From NCBI GenBank assembly GCA_964478455.1, contig CAYZJD010000229.1, forward strand, positions 1 through 7,626: DNA of 7,626 nucleotides. The letters are read 5' to 3'. How positions within the stretch are numbered: the stretch's first letter is position 1; each line of letters begins with the position of its first letter. The stretch is from CAYZJD01 sp964478455 (GTDB lineage: Bacteria > Acidobacteriota > Terriglobia > Bryobacterales > Bryobacteraceae). The position numbers and the translations under genes are program-made. Under the pieces are notes generated by a model. That model did no database searches, was not told the DNA's origin, and was given only the letters and a program-made list of their open reading frames with translations. Of the stretch, positions 1-6,397 are shown piece by piece.

Positions 1-2
1 TT

Positions 3-24
3 GCGTAGCCTGTCACCGGTTTTT
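3..24 (+). repeat. Partial copy of REP-like repeat at the window edge
   Basis: The stretch ctgtcaccggttttt (10-24), preceded by tgcg (3-6), resembles ctgtccccggttttc at 3619-3633, the right end of the larger repeat after lolC. Thirteen of 15 positions agree, and that copy also has tgcg a few bases upstream. This copy ends two bases before the stop codon of the GT2 gene, so it abuts a gene 3' end as the second copy does. Only one edge lies inside the window, so the other half of the palindrome cannot be tested. It could be a chance match, but length, matching flank and matching placement argue for a related element. Confidence 0.45.
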
Positions 25-26
25 GG

Positions 27-755
27 TCAGCGGTAGCGGCCCAGGAGATGGTGCCAGCGGACGCGGAGAAGGTCCAGGAACATGGACAAGCTGTCGCGGA
101 AAAGGCTGACCTTCGTTCCGGCGGAGTGGCTCCAGCGCACGGGGAGCTCGATGGTGCGGTAGCCGAGCAGACAGGCGATGAACAGCGCCTCGACGTCGAA
201 GCCGAACCGCTCGAGCCGCACCCGGCTGAAAACCTCCCGCGCCGCGCGTCCCTCGAAGAGCTTGAAGCCGCACTGCGTGTCCCAGAACGGCAGTCCGGTG
301 AGCACCCGCATGAAGAAGTTGAAGATCCGGCCAGCGGTCTCGCGGAAGGCGGACTGGCGCACTTCGATGAGCGACCGGTCGAGGGCGCGCGAGCCGATGA
401 CCACGCTGGCGCCGCGCTCGAGGGCGGCGGCCATCAGCTTGTCCAGCTCCTCAATGGGGGCCGAGAGGTCGGCGTCGGTGAACAGCACCCAGTCGCCCCT
501 TGCCTTCAGCATGCCGTGGCGCACGGAGTAGCCCTTGCCCCGGTTGCCCGGGTTCTTCAGCAAGCGCACCAAGGCGTGTTCACGGGCGAACTCTTCAGCC
601 ACTGCCGCCGTTGCGTCTTGAGAACCGTCATCCACCACGAGCACCTCGGCCGGCGTCCAGGGAGACCGCTGGAGGTAATCCAGCACGCGCGCGAGAGTCA
701 CCGGCAGGCGCGCTTCTTCGTTGTAAGCGGGGATAACGATGGAGAGCGTCGGCAA
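27..755 (-). CDS. GT2 family glycosyltransferase, dolichyl/polyprenyl-phosphate sugar synthase-like
   Basis: This 242-residue protein is a GT-A fold glycosyltransferase that probably moves a sugar from a nucleotide donor to a polyprenyl-phosphate lipid at the cytoplasmic face of the inner membrane. The N-terminal motif IPAYNEE (9-14 region), the nucleotide-binding VDDGSQDAT (41-49) and the metal-binding DAD (94-96) are all present. DTQCGFKLF (159-167), FGFDVE (184-189) and the basic segment around LPVRWSHSAGTK (204-215) resemble ALG5/DPM1-like enzymes. There is no C-terminal membrane domain of the GtrB type, so attachment would be peripheral. The start is TTG at 753-755; an in-frame TGA two codons upstream rules out anything longer. 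No Shine-Dalgarno sequence is visible before it. Donor sugar and acceptor cannot be decided. The GT4 and exporter genes further along fit a surface-glycan role. Family is certain; the precise activity is inferred. Confidence 0.9.
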   Translation of the reverse strand: MPTLSIVIPAYNEEARLPVTLARVLDYLQRSPWTPAEVLVVDDGSQDATAAVAEEFAREHALVRLLKNPGNRGKGYSVRHGMLKARGDWVLFTDADLSAPIEELDKLMAAALERGASVVIGSRALDRSLIEVRQSAFRETAGRIFNFFMRVLTGLPFWDTQCGFKLFEGRAAREVFSRVRLERFGFDVEALFIACLLGYRTIELPVRWSHSAGTKVSLFRDSLSMFLDLLRVRWHHLLGRYR

Positions 756-759
756 CGCT

Positions 760-774
760 CAACTATAATAGTTG
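760..774. promoter_or_regulatory. Palindromic AT-rich divergent promoter region between GT2 and lysS
   Basis: The gap between the divergent GT2 and lysS starts is only 41 bases. It contains a perfect inverted repeat, caactat (760-766) and atagttg (768-774), around one central base. The palindrome is AT-rich while the neighbourhood is GC-rich. On the plus strand it carries a consensus -10 box TATAAT (764-769), which puts lysS transcription start near 776, just before its ribosome-binding site. On the minus strand it offers TATTAT (770 down to 765), which would start GT2 transcription almost at the start codon. No convincing -35 box is seen for either direction. The symmetry could also be an operator. 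The promoter role is inferred. Confidence 0.5.
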
Positions 775-783
775 ATTTCCTAC

Positions 784-790
784 GAGGAGA
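784..790 (+). promoter_or_regulatory. Shine-Dalgarno sequence of lysS
   Basis: The purine run GAGGAGA lies six bases before the TTG codon at 797-799. It matches the anti-Shine-Dalgarno consensus well and supports this TTG as the lysS start. Confidence 0.75.
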
Positions 791-796
791 TCCCAT

Positions 797-2305
797 TTGT
801 CGCTGGAAAACGAACTGCTCGAGCAGCGACTCAGCCGCGTTCGTGAACTCGAGGCTCTGGGCCTGCGTGCTTACGGCGAGCGCTACGACTTCACGCACAC
901 CGTTCCGGAGATCCACGCCCAGTACGGAGCGAAGGCGGCGCAAGAGCTGGAGAATCATCGCGCCTCCGTGCGCATTTGCGGACGGGTCCAGACCATCCGG
1001 CCAATGGGGAAGGCAGGCTTCGCGCACCTTCAGCAGGACGGACAGCGGCTCCAGATCTACGTGCGGAAGGACGGCGTCGGGGAGAGCGACTTTACCCTCT
1101 ACCGCCGTCTCGACATCGGCGACGTCGTTGGCGTCGAGGGCTACCTGTTTCGCACGAAGACCGGTGAGCTGTCGGTGCACGTGGAGAAGCTCACGCACCT
1201 GGCCAAGACACTCCTGTCGATGCCGGAGAAGTGGCACGGCCTGGAAGACGTCGAGATGCGGTACCGCCAGCGGTACCTTGACCTGATTGCCAATCCCGGA
1301 GTGCGGAACGTATTTGTGACCCGAAGCAAGATCGTCGCGTCGTTCCGCCGCCGCCTGGAGGAGCGCGGCTTCATTGAGGTCGAGACGCCGATGATGCAGC
1401 CGCTGTACGGCGGCGCGTCGGCGCGCCCGTTCATCACGCACCACAACACGCTCGACCTGGACCTCTATCTGCGGATCGCGCCGGAGCTGTATCTGAAGCG
1501 GCTCGTGGTCGGCGGCCTGGAACGCGTCTACGAAATCAACCGCAACTTTCGCAACGAAGGCGTCTCGACGCAGCACAATCCCGAGTTCACGATGCTCGAG
1601 TTCTACCAGGCTTACACCGATTACCGGGGCCTGATGGACTTCTCCGAGGAGTTGCTTCGCGAGGTAGCCATGGACGCCACCGGCTCCGCCGTGGTCGACT
1701 ACCAGGGCCAGCGGCTCGACTTCAGCCGGTTGCGGCGATTCAGCCTGCGCGAGGCGATCCTCGAATTCTGGGAGGACGGGGAGCGACCCACGCTGGAGCG
1801 GCTTCAGGATCCGGAGTGGCTGAAATGGCGCTCCACCAAGGGCACGTCCGGCGAGGCGCTGATGGATCTGTTCGAGCGCGTCGCCGAGAAGCACATGATC
1901 GAGCCGACGATCATCTACGATTACCCGGTGGAGACGTCGCCGCTGTCGAAGAACAAGCCGGAGGAACCGGCCTTTGTCGAGCGGTTCGAGATTTACGCCG
2001 CCGGGATGGAGATCGGCAACGCCTACACCGAGCTGAACGACCCGCAGGAGCAGCGGCGCCGTTTCGACATGCAACTCCGGATGCGGGAGAAAGGCGACGA
2101 AGAGGCGCACCAGATGGACGAGGATTTCCTGCGCGCCCTGTGCTACGGGATGCCGCCCACAGGCGGAGAAGGCATCGGCATCGACCGGCTCACGATGATC
2201 CTCACCAATTCGCGTTCCATTCGGGACGTGATTCTGTTTCCTTTGCTGCGCCCGGAGGGCCCGATCGGCATCGCCGAGCGCCTGCGCGCACTCGATGAAC
2301 GCTGA
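797..2305 (+). CDS. lysS: Lysine--tRNA ligase, class II
   Basis: This enzyme charges tRNA-Lys with lysine in the cytoplasm in two steps, through lysyl-adenylate. The 502 residues match the usual class II LysS length. An N-terminal OB-fold anticodon-binding domain covers about 55-140 (CGRVQTIRPMGKAGFAHLQ at 61-79). The catalytic domain has class II motif 1 around 183-199 (FRRRLEERGFIEVETPM), motif 2 at 251-273 with the FRNEG signature and R252, and motif 3 at 457-467 (GEGIGIDRLTM) with R464. The lysine-site region MEIGNAYTELNDP (404-416) is intact. The start is TTG, chosen because of the strong ribosome-binding site six bases upstream and the normal N-terminal length. The gene overlaps the next one by 11 bases, so the two are probably co-transcribed. 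A GenX/EpmA-type paralogue is excluded by the full anticodon domain. Confidence 0.98.
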   Translation: MSLENELLEQRLSRVRELEALGLRAYGERYDFTHTVPEIHAQYGAKAAQELENHRASVRICGRVQTIRPMGKAGFAHLQQDGQRLQIYVRKDGVGESDFTLYRRLDIGDVVGVEGYLFRTKTGELSVHVEKLTHLAKTLLSMPEKWHGLEDVEMRYRQRYLDLIANPGVRNVFVTRSKIVASFRRRLEERGFIEVETPMMQPLYGGASARPFITHHNTLDLDLYLRIAPELYLKRLVVGGLERVYEINRNFRNEGVSTQHNPEFTMLEFYQAYTDYRGLMDFSEELLREVAMDATGSAVVDYQGQRLDFSRLRRFSLREAILEFWEDGERPTLERLQDPEWLKWRSTKGTSGEALMDLFERVAEKHMIEPTIIYDYPVETSPLSKNKPEEPAFVERFEIYAAGMEIGNAYTELNDPQEQRRRFDMQLRMREKGDEEAHQMDEDFLRALCYGMPPTGGEGIGIDRLTMILTNSRSIRDVILFPLLRPEGPIGIAERLRALDER

Positions 2306-3542
2306 TCGCCGCGGGCGGTTCGAGTTCTTTATCGCCGCGCGGTATCTCAAGGCCAAGCGGAAGCAGACGGTCATTTCCATCATCACGGTCATTTCGGTGA
2401 TCGGGGTCGCCGCCGGCGTGATGGCGCTGGTCATTGCGCTTGCTATCAACAACGGTTTTCGGACGACGCTGGAGCGCAACCTGCTGGGGGCCACCGCGCA
2501 CGTCACGATTCTCGAAAAGCAGCCGGGCTACGGGATCGAGAACTGGCGCGAGTTGTCGGGGCGGCTCCGCAAGCTGCCGCGAGTGACGGGCGTAGCGCCG
2601 TCGCTGTACGGCTCGGTGTTTCTGGCGAGCCCGCTGCAATCGGAAGGCGCCGTGCTGAAGGGCATGGCGCCCGGCTCGGGGCACCAGGCAGAGGACCTGC
2701 GGCGCAGCCTTAAAGAAGGATCGCTTGATCCGCTGGGAGAAGACACGCGCATCCCGGGCATCGTTCTGGGTGCGCGACTGGCCGCGCGGACCGGACTGCC
2801 GCTCAAGAGCGTCGCCACCGTCATCAGCCCGCAAGGCGAGCTGACGCCTTTCGGCCCGAAGCCCAGCTATCACCGAATGCGCGTCGTGGGGATCTTCGAG
2901 ACGGGGTTTTATGAGCTCGACTCGGCCTGGGCATTCACCTCGGTGCGCGCGGCCCAGCGCGTGCTCGGCCTTCAGGACGTGGTCAACGCGATCGAGCTAA
3001 AGATCGACGACATCAACCGCGCGCCGGAGGTGGCGGGCGAGGCGGAGAGGCTCGCGGGCCCGAAGCTGGCCGCCACCCATTGGATCGAGCAGAACCGGCA
3101 GATCTTCAACGCGCTGCGGATGGAGAAAGCGGTGACCATCGTGACCATCGGCCTGATCGAGCTGGTGGCTGCCCTTAACATCCTCATCGCGCTGGTGATG
3201 ATGGTGATGGAGAAGCACCGCGATATTGCCATTCTTATGTCGATGGGCGCGCAACACCAGCAGATACGGAGGATCTTTCTCTACCAGGGCGTGCTCATCG
3301 GAGCGGTGGGCACCGCCATCGGGCTCGCTGCCGGTTACACGCTATGCTACCTGGCCGAGCGCTACCGCTGGGTCAGGCTGGATGAGGAGGTGTACGCGCT
3401 GAGCTACGTCCCGTTCGATCCCCGTTGGGTGGATGGCGTCTGGATCGCCGGGGCCGCGCTGCTGGTAAGCCTGCTGGCGACGCTTTATCCGGCGCGAAGC
3501 GCCACGCGGATTGCGCCCGCCGAATCGCTGCGCTACGAATAG
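2295..3542 (+). CDS. lolC: LolC/LolE-type lipoprotein-releasing ABC transporter permease
   Basis: This 415-residue inner-membrane protein has the layout of LolC/LolE (FtsX/MacB superfamily). There is one membrane helix at about 27-52, a large periplasmic domain at about 53-275, then three helices at about 279-304, 330-353 and 380-400. The coupling segment MEKHRDIAILMSMGA (305-319) and the C-terminal YPARSATRIAPAESLRYE (398-415) are hallmarks of the family. Lol transporters use ATP hydrolysis by LolD to release outer-membrane lipoproteins to the carrier LolA. The ATG at 2295 lies inside the lysS 3' end with no Shine-Dalgarno sequence, so translation is probably coupled to lysS. No lolD gene follows in the window: the stop codon is immediately followed by a palindromic repeat and then a glycosyltransferase gene. 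LolC versus LolE, or a single-permease LolF-like system, cannot be told apart here. Confidence 0.9.
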   Translation: MNADRRGRFEFFIAARYLKAKRKQTVISIITVISVIGVAAGVMALVIALAINNGFRTTLERNLLGATAHVTILEKQPGYGIENWRELSGRLRKLPRVTGVAPSLYGSVFLASPLQSEGAVLKGMAPGSGHQAEDLRRSLKEGSLDPLGEDTRIPGIVLGARLAARTGLPLKSVATVISPQGELTPFGPKPSYHRMRVVGIFETGFYELDSAWAFTSVRAAQRVLGLQDVVNAIELKIDDINRAPEVAGEAERLAGPKLAATHWIEQNRQIFNALRMEKAVTIVTIGLIELVAALNILIALVMMVMEKHRDIAILMSMGAQHQQIRRIFLYQGVLIGAVGTAIGLAAGYTLCYLAERYRWVRLDEEVYALSYVPFDPRWVDGVWIAGAALLVSLLATLYPARSATRIAPAESLRYE

Positions 3543-3642
3543 GGGACGGGCATGTTTCGCTGCCAGCGGCGGAGTGCGGGGGCTGGCCGGTCGGCGGGCG
3601 GGCGCGGAAACATGCGGGCTGTCCCCGGTTTTCATGTCCCCG
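3542..3642 (+). repeat. REP-like palindromic element between lolC and the GT4 gene
   Basis: The outer arms are ggggac (3542-3547) and gtcccc (3621-3626). Inside them lie catgtttc (3551-3558) and its exact reverse complement gaaacatg (3607-3614), separated from the outer arms by 3 and 6 bases. The interior (about 3559-3606) is very GC-rich. After the right arm, the heptamer gtccccg (3621-3627) recurs at 3636-3642. The left end overlaps the last base of the lolC stop codon and the right end finishes one base before the GT4 ATG, so the element fills the whole gap. The build is that of a repetitive extragenic palindrome mobilised by a Y1 (IS200-like) transposase. Similar ggggac...gtccccggttttc palindromes are, as far as I recall, common in acidobacterial and planctomycete genomes. 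No transposase is in the window. Confidence 0.65.
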
Positions 3643-3643
3643 A

Positions 3644-4768
3644 ATGAAGATGCGGATTGCGATTGACGCCGTGCCACTGCTGCTCCGCAGCGCCGGGGTG
3701 AAGACGTACCTCTACCACTGGATTCAGCGCCTGCGGCGGCTGGCGGGCGACGAGAACATTTTGGCGTTCCCCTGGATCGGCGCGCTCGGCGAGTACTCGC
3801 ACGAGAAGTCGATTGCCGGCCGGGCCGGCACCCTCGCGCGGCTCCTCTGGCTTCACGGCGTGAACTACTGCCACCTTCCCGTGATCGACTGGGTCCACCC
3901 TCGGGTGGACATCTTCCATGCCTCCCACCAGCTCCGGAATCCCCCGCGGCGCTGCCGGCTGACAACCACGCTTTACGATATGACGTGCTGTCTCCTGCCC
4001 GAGACCCATTCGCCGGCCAATGTCCGCGCGCTCAGGCGCTTCTGGGGACGCGTCGCGCGCCGCGCCGAGGGCCTGATCGCCATTTCGGAGAACACGCGGG
4101 AGGACGCAGTCCGGATCCTGGATTTGCCACGCGAGCGCATTCAAGTGATCTATCCCGGGGTGGCCGACAGGTTCTTTCACGTCGAAGCCGAGCAGGCGTG
4201 GGAGGTCCGCCCCCGGTACTTACTCGAACGTCCGTACGTCCTGTACGTCGGCACGATCGAGCCGCGCAAGAACATCGACACACTGCTCGACGCCTGGGCG
4301 CTGCTCAAGCCCTCGCTGCGCGGGGAATTCGAACTGGTGCTGGCGGGGCCGATGGGATGGGCAGCGCCCGCCACCGCAAGACGGGTGCGTGCCGGAACCC
4401 CTGGCGTTCGCTATCTGGGATACGTCCCGGAAGATGACCTGCCCGCCGTCACCGCCGGCGCCGTTCTCTTCGCTTATCCCTCCCTGTATGAAGGCTTCGG
4501 CCTGCCGCTCGCGCAGGCGATGGCGGCCGGCGTCGCGGTCATCGCGTCGAATGTCTCATCGATGCCCGAAGTCGTTGGCGACGGAGGGATCCTCGTCGAT
4601 CCGCACAGCCCGTACGAGCTGGCGGGCGCGATCGAGCGCCTGCTGCTGAGTCCCGAACGGCGAGCCGAGCTTGGCGGCGAAGGCGCGCGGCGCGCGCGCT
4701 GCCGGTTTACTTGGGACCGCTGCGCGCGAGCATCGCTCGAGTTCTTCGAAAGAGTCTGCGGGATGTAA
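3644..4768 (+). CDS. GT4 family glycosyltransferase
   Basis: This 374-residue protein is a GT-B fold retaining glycosyltransferase that probably transfers a sugar from a nucleotide donor to a growing lipid-linked glycan in the cytoplasm. The N-terminal acceptor domain begins IAIDAVPLLLRSAGVKTYLYH (residues 5-25). HASHQ (92-96) and LIAISENTREDAVR (144-157) follow. The donor domain starts near YVGTIEPRKN (201-210) and continues with the nucleotide-sugar site YPSLYEGFGLPLAQAMAAG (278-296), then MPEVVGDGGILVDP (307-320). This resembles the mannosyltransferase B / WbaZ-like branch of GT4. In the EX7E motif the first glutamate is E283 but the second position is Q291. ATG 3644 or ATG 3650 are both possible starts; neither has a good Shine-Dalgarno sequence. 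A longer reading back to 3425 would overlap lolC and translate the palindromic repeat, so it was not used. Sugar specificity cannot be assigned. Confidence 0.9.
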   Translation: MKMRIAIDAVPLLLRSAGVKTYLYHWIQRLRRLAGDENILAFPWIGALGEYSHEKSIAGRAGTLARLLWLHGVNYCHLPVIDWVHPRVDIFHASHQLRNPPRRCRLTTTLYDMTCCLLPETHSPANVRALRRFWGRVARRAEGLIAISENTREDAVRILDLPRERIQVIYPGVADRFFHVEAEQAWEVRPRYLLERPYVLYVGTIEPRKNIDTLLDAWALLKPSLRGEFELVLAGPMGWAAPATARRVRAGTPGVRYLGYVPEDDLPAVTAGAVLFAYPSLYEGFGLPLAQAMAAGVAVIASNVSSMPEVVGDGGILVDPHSPYELAGAIERLLLSPERRAELGGEGARRARCRFTWDRCARASLEFFERVCGM

Positions 4769-4796
4769 ACAGCCGATGGCCGTAGGCCTTTGCAAG

Positions 4797-5534
4797 TCAG
4801 CCGGCCGGCGGCGTGCTGGACGCCTCCTCGTAGGCCGCCAGCACTTCCTCGAGCGGCCCCTGCCGCACCACCCGCCCGTGGTCGAGCCAGAGCGCCCGGT
4901 GGCAGATTCGCCGCAGGGTACCCGCTACGTGGGACGCGCAGAGGATCACCCTGCCATCCCTCTTCAGCGCCAGGACCCGGTCCATGCACTTGGCCTGAAA
5001 CGCCTGGTCGCCGGCGGCGAGCACTTCGTCGATCAGCAGGATTTCCGGCTCAACGTGAATGGCCACCGAGAAGGCCAGCCGCATGGTCATTCCCAGCGAA
5101 TACGTCCTCAGCGGCTGCTCGATGAAATCGCCGATGCCGGAGAAGTCCACCATCCGGTCGAACAGCTCGTTGGTCCTGTGCCGCGACAGGCCGAGCAGGG
5201 CGGCGTTCATGCGCACGTTCTCGGCCCCGGTCAGGTCCGGGTGGAAACCGGAGCCGAGTTCGAGCACCGCGGCCATGCGCCCGCGGACCTCCACGGTTCC
5301 CTCCTCCGGCCAACTGAGCCCGGCCACGACGCTCAACAGCGTGCTCTTGCCCGCGCCGTTCGGACCGATCAGCGCCAGGCTCTCGCCTTCGCCCAGGTGG
5401 AACGAGACATTCTTGAGGGCGTGGAACGGCTCGCGATGCCTTCGGCCCAGCCAGCCCGAGACCGCGCTGTGCAGGAACTGGCGCGGCCGGCGGGAGTAGA
5501 TCTTCGAAATGTTCTCAACCCGGACAGAGATCAT
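4797..5534 (-). CDS. ABC transporter ATPase for polysaccharide/teichoic-acid-type export (Wzt/KpsT/TagH family)
   Basis: This 245-residue nucleotide-binding protein powers the ABC-2 exporter whose permease is encoded just upstream. Walker A is GPNGAGKST (57-65). The segment LELGSGFHPDLTGAENV (91-107) is typical of the Wzt/TagH branch, where it replaces the usual Q-loop region. The signature is YSLGMTMRLAF (145-155), Walker B ILLIDE (165-170) with catalytic E170, and the switch histidine H202 in CASHV. The chain stops soon after the core domain, so it lacks the C-terminal carbohydrate-binding domain that O-antigen Wzt uses to read a modified chain end. That length is closer to KpsT. The start ATG is three bases after the permease stop, which suggests translational coupling. 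It converges on the GT4 gene with 28 bases between the stops. The exact cargo is unknown. Confidence 0.92.
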   Translation of the reverse strand: MISVRVENISKIYSRRPRQFLHSAVSGWLGRRHREPFHALKNVSFHLGEGESLALIGPNGAGKSTLLSVVAGLSWPEEGTVEVRGRMAAVLELGSGFHPDLTGAENVRMNAALLGLSRHRTNELFDRMVDFSGIGDFIEQPLRTYSLGMTMRLAFSVAIHVEPEILLIDEVLAAGDQAFQAKCMDRVLALKRDGRVILCASHVAGTLRRICHRALWLDHGRVVRQGPLEEVLAAYEEASSTPPAG

Positions 5535-5537
5535 GAG

Positions 5538-6305
5538 TTACAGGTAGTCGGCGAACCTCCGCTTCAGCCGCGAGAAGATCCAGAGACCGGAGGCCAGAAC
5601 CGCTAGCGAAACGGCCACCAGTTTCACCAGCAGACTCTCGGGCGGCGCCTTCGCCTCCAGCAGGATGTTCCGGCAAGCCAGCACGACGGCCGCCACTGGA
5701 TTGTACTGGTACAGGAAATGGAACTTCGGCGGGATGACGGTGAAGGAGTAGAAGATCGGCACCAGCCAGAACAGCAGCATATTGGCCGATTCCACCACGT
5801 ACCGGATGTCCCGGAAGTAGACGTCGAACGCCGCCGACGCCAGCGACAAGCCGCACACAAACGCCACTTCGAGCGCAAACACGACGGGCAGCAGCGCCCA
5901 CCAGCGGTTGGCCTCGTAGCCGGAGACGAGCGCCACGGCCAGCAGCAAGCCGATCTGGATCAGCAGGTGCAGACCGTTGGCCAGCACGGTCGAGACGGGC
6001 ACCAACTCGCGCGGAAACATCACCCGCTTGACGAGGCTGGCGTTGGCCACGATCGATGTGGTGCCGCTGACCCAACCGAGGGCGAAGAAGTTGAACGGGA
6101 TCAGGCCGCACAGCACGAACACGTGGAAATTGGGGTGATCGCCCGACTGCAACACCCTGGTGAAGATGAAGGTCAGCACGACCATCATCACCAGCGGGTT
6201 CAGCAAGCTCCAGAACACCCCCAGGGACATATTCCGGTAGCGGACCCGGAAGTCACGCAGGATAAGGTTGCTCAGAAGAAACCAGTAATTGGCGGAGGCG
6301 CGCAT
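5538..6305 (-). CDS. ABC-2 type polysaccharide exporter permease (Wzm/KpsM/TagG family)
   Basis: This 255-residue inner-membrane protein forms the channel through which a lipid-linked or free polysaccharide is moved across the inner membrane, with the downstream ATPase as partner. The N-terminal amphipathic stretch LILRDFRVRYRNMSLGVFW is characteristic of the family. About six membrane helices follow, near residues 32-52, 61-81, 105-128, 138-159, 171-191 and 228-245. The conserved YFRDIRYVVES before helix 5 and YNP after it are also family features. The ATG at 6303-6305 is preferred; a TTG one codon upstream (6306-6308) is the only nearby alternative. No clear Shine-Dalgarno sequence is seen, and the nearest G-run sits inside a strong hairpin about 12 bases before the start. 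The gene lies downstream of the outer-membrane protein gene on the same strand but is probably transcribed separately. Confidence 0.92.
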   Translation of the reverse strand: MRASANYWFLLSNLILRDFRVRYRNMSLGVFWSLLNPLVMMVVLTFIFTRVLQSGDHPNFHVFVLCGLIPFNFFALGWVSGTTSIVANASLVKRVMFPRELVPVSTVLANGLHLLIQIGLLLAVALVSGYEANRWWALLPVVFALEVAFVCGLSLASAAFDVYFRDIRYVVESANMLLFWLVPIFYSFTVIPPKFHFLYQYNPVAAVVLACRNILLEAKAPPESLLVKLVAVSLAVLASGLWIFSRLKRRFADYL

Positions 6306-6314
6306 CAAAACGGT

Positions 6315-6348
6315 CGGCCCCCGGCCGCTCGCCTGCGACCGGGGGCCG
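6315..6348 (-). terminator. Strong GC hairpin between the Oar-like gene and the exporter permease
   Basis: Arms cggcccccgg (6315-6324) and ccgggggccg (6339-6348) are perfect reverse complements, giving a 10-bp all-GC stem with a 14-base loop. In the minus direction the stem is followed by accg and then a short TTTT run (6310-6307), so it could be a weak intrinsic terminator for the outer-membrane protein gene ending at 6398. The permease ATG is only nine bases past the stem. The same hairpin would therefore lie in the leader of any transcript that reads through, where it could hold back ribosome access. Structure is certain; role is inferred. Confidence 0.5.
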
Positions 6349-6372
6349 GATAAGTCAGTCTAGCATGACCGC

Positions 6373-6388
6373 GGCCCGAAGCCGGGCC
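6373..6388 (-). other. Small GC hairpin just after the Oar-like stop codon
   Basis: Arms ggcccg (6373-6378) and cgggcc (6383-6388) form a perfect 6-bp stem with a four-base loop, starting nine bases past the stop codon of the outer-membrane protein gene in the minus direction. No T-run follows, so it is not an intrinsic terminator on its own. It may work with the larger hairpin at 6315-6348 or protect the mRNA 3' end. A stem this short is not rare in GC-rich DNA. Confidence 0.3.
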
Positions 6389-6397
6389 AGTCCAGCT

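Noticed and set aside
48..1286. Plus-strand open frame of about 410 codons across the GT2–lysS divergent junction
   Set aside because: It would read antisense through GT2, through the promoter region and out of frame into lysS. The composition is low-complexity and no domain is seen.
698..2506. Long minus-strand open frame of about 600 codons opposite lysS
   Set aside because: It lies antisense to an intact, motif-complete lysS and runs into two other genes. Its composition is what high GC at third codon positions produces on the opposite strand, and it has no recognisable domain.
3542..3642. CRISPR-like repeat or tRNA in the lolC–GT4 gap
   Set aside because: There is one palindrome with a single heptamer repeated, no regular spacers and no cloverleaf. 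It fits a REP-like element better.
3425..3643. N-terminal extension of the GT4 gene by 73 codons
   Set aside because: The extension overlaps lolC out of frame and translates the palindromic repeat. The conserved GT4 N-terminus begins at 3644/3650.
4769..4796. Bidirectional terminator between the convergent GT4 and ATPase genes
   Set aside because: Only a 4-bp ggcc/ggcc stem with a 3-base spacer is present, and there is no adequate T-run. Too weak to annotate.
4671..5606. Plus-strand open frame of about 310 codons opposite the exporter ATPase
   Set aside because: It is antisense to a complete ATPase gene with all motifs and overlaps the GT4 3' end. It is explained by GC bias.
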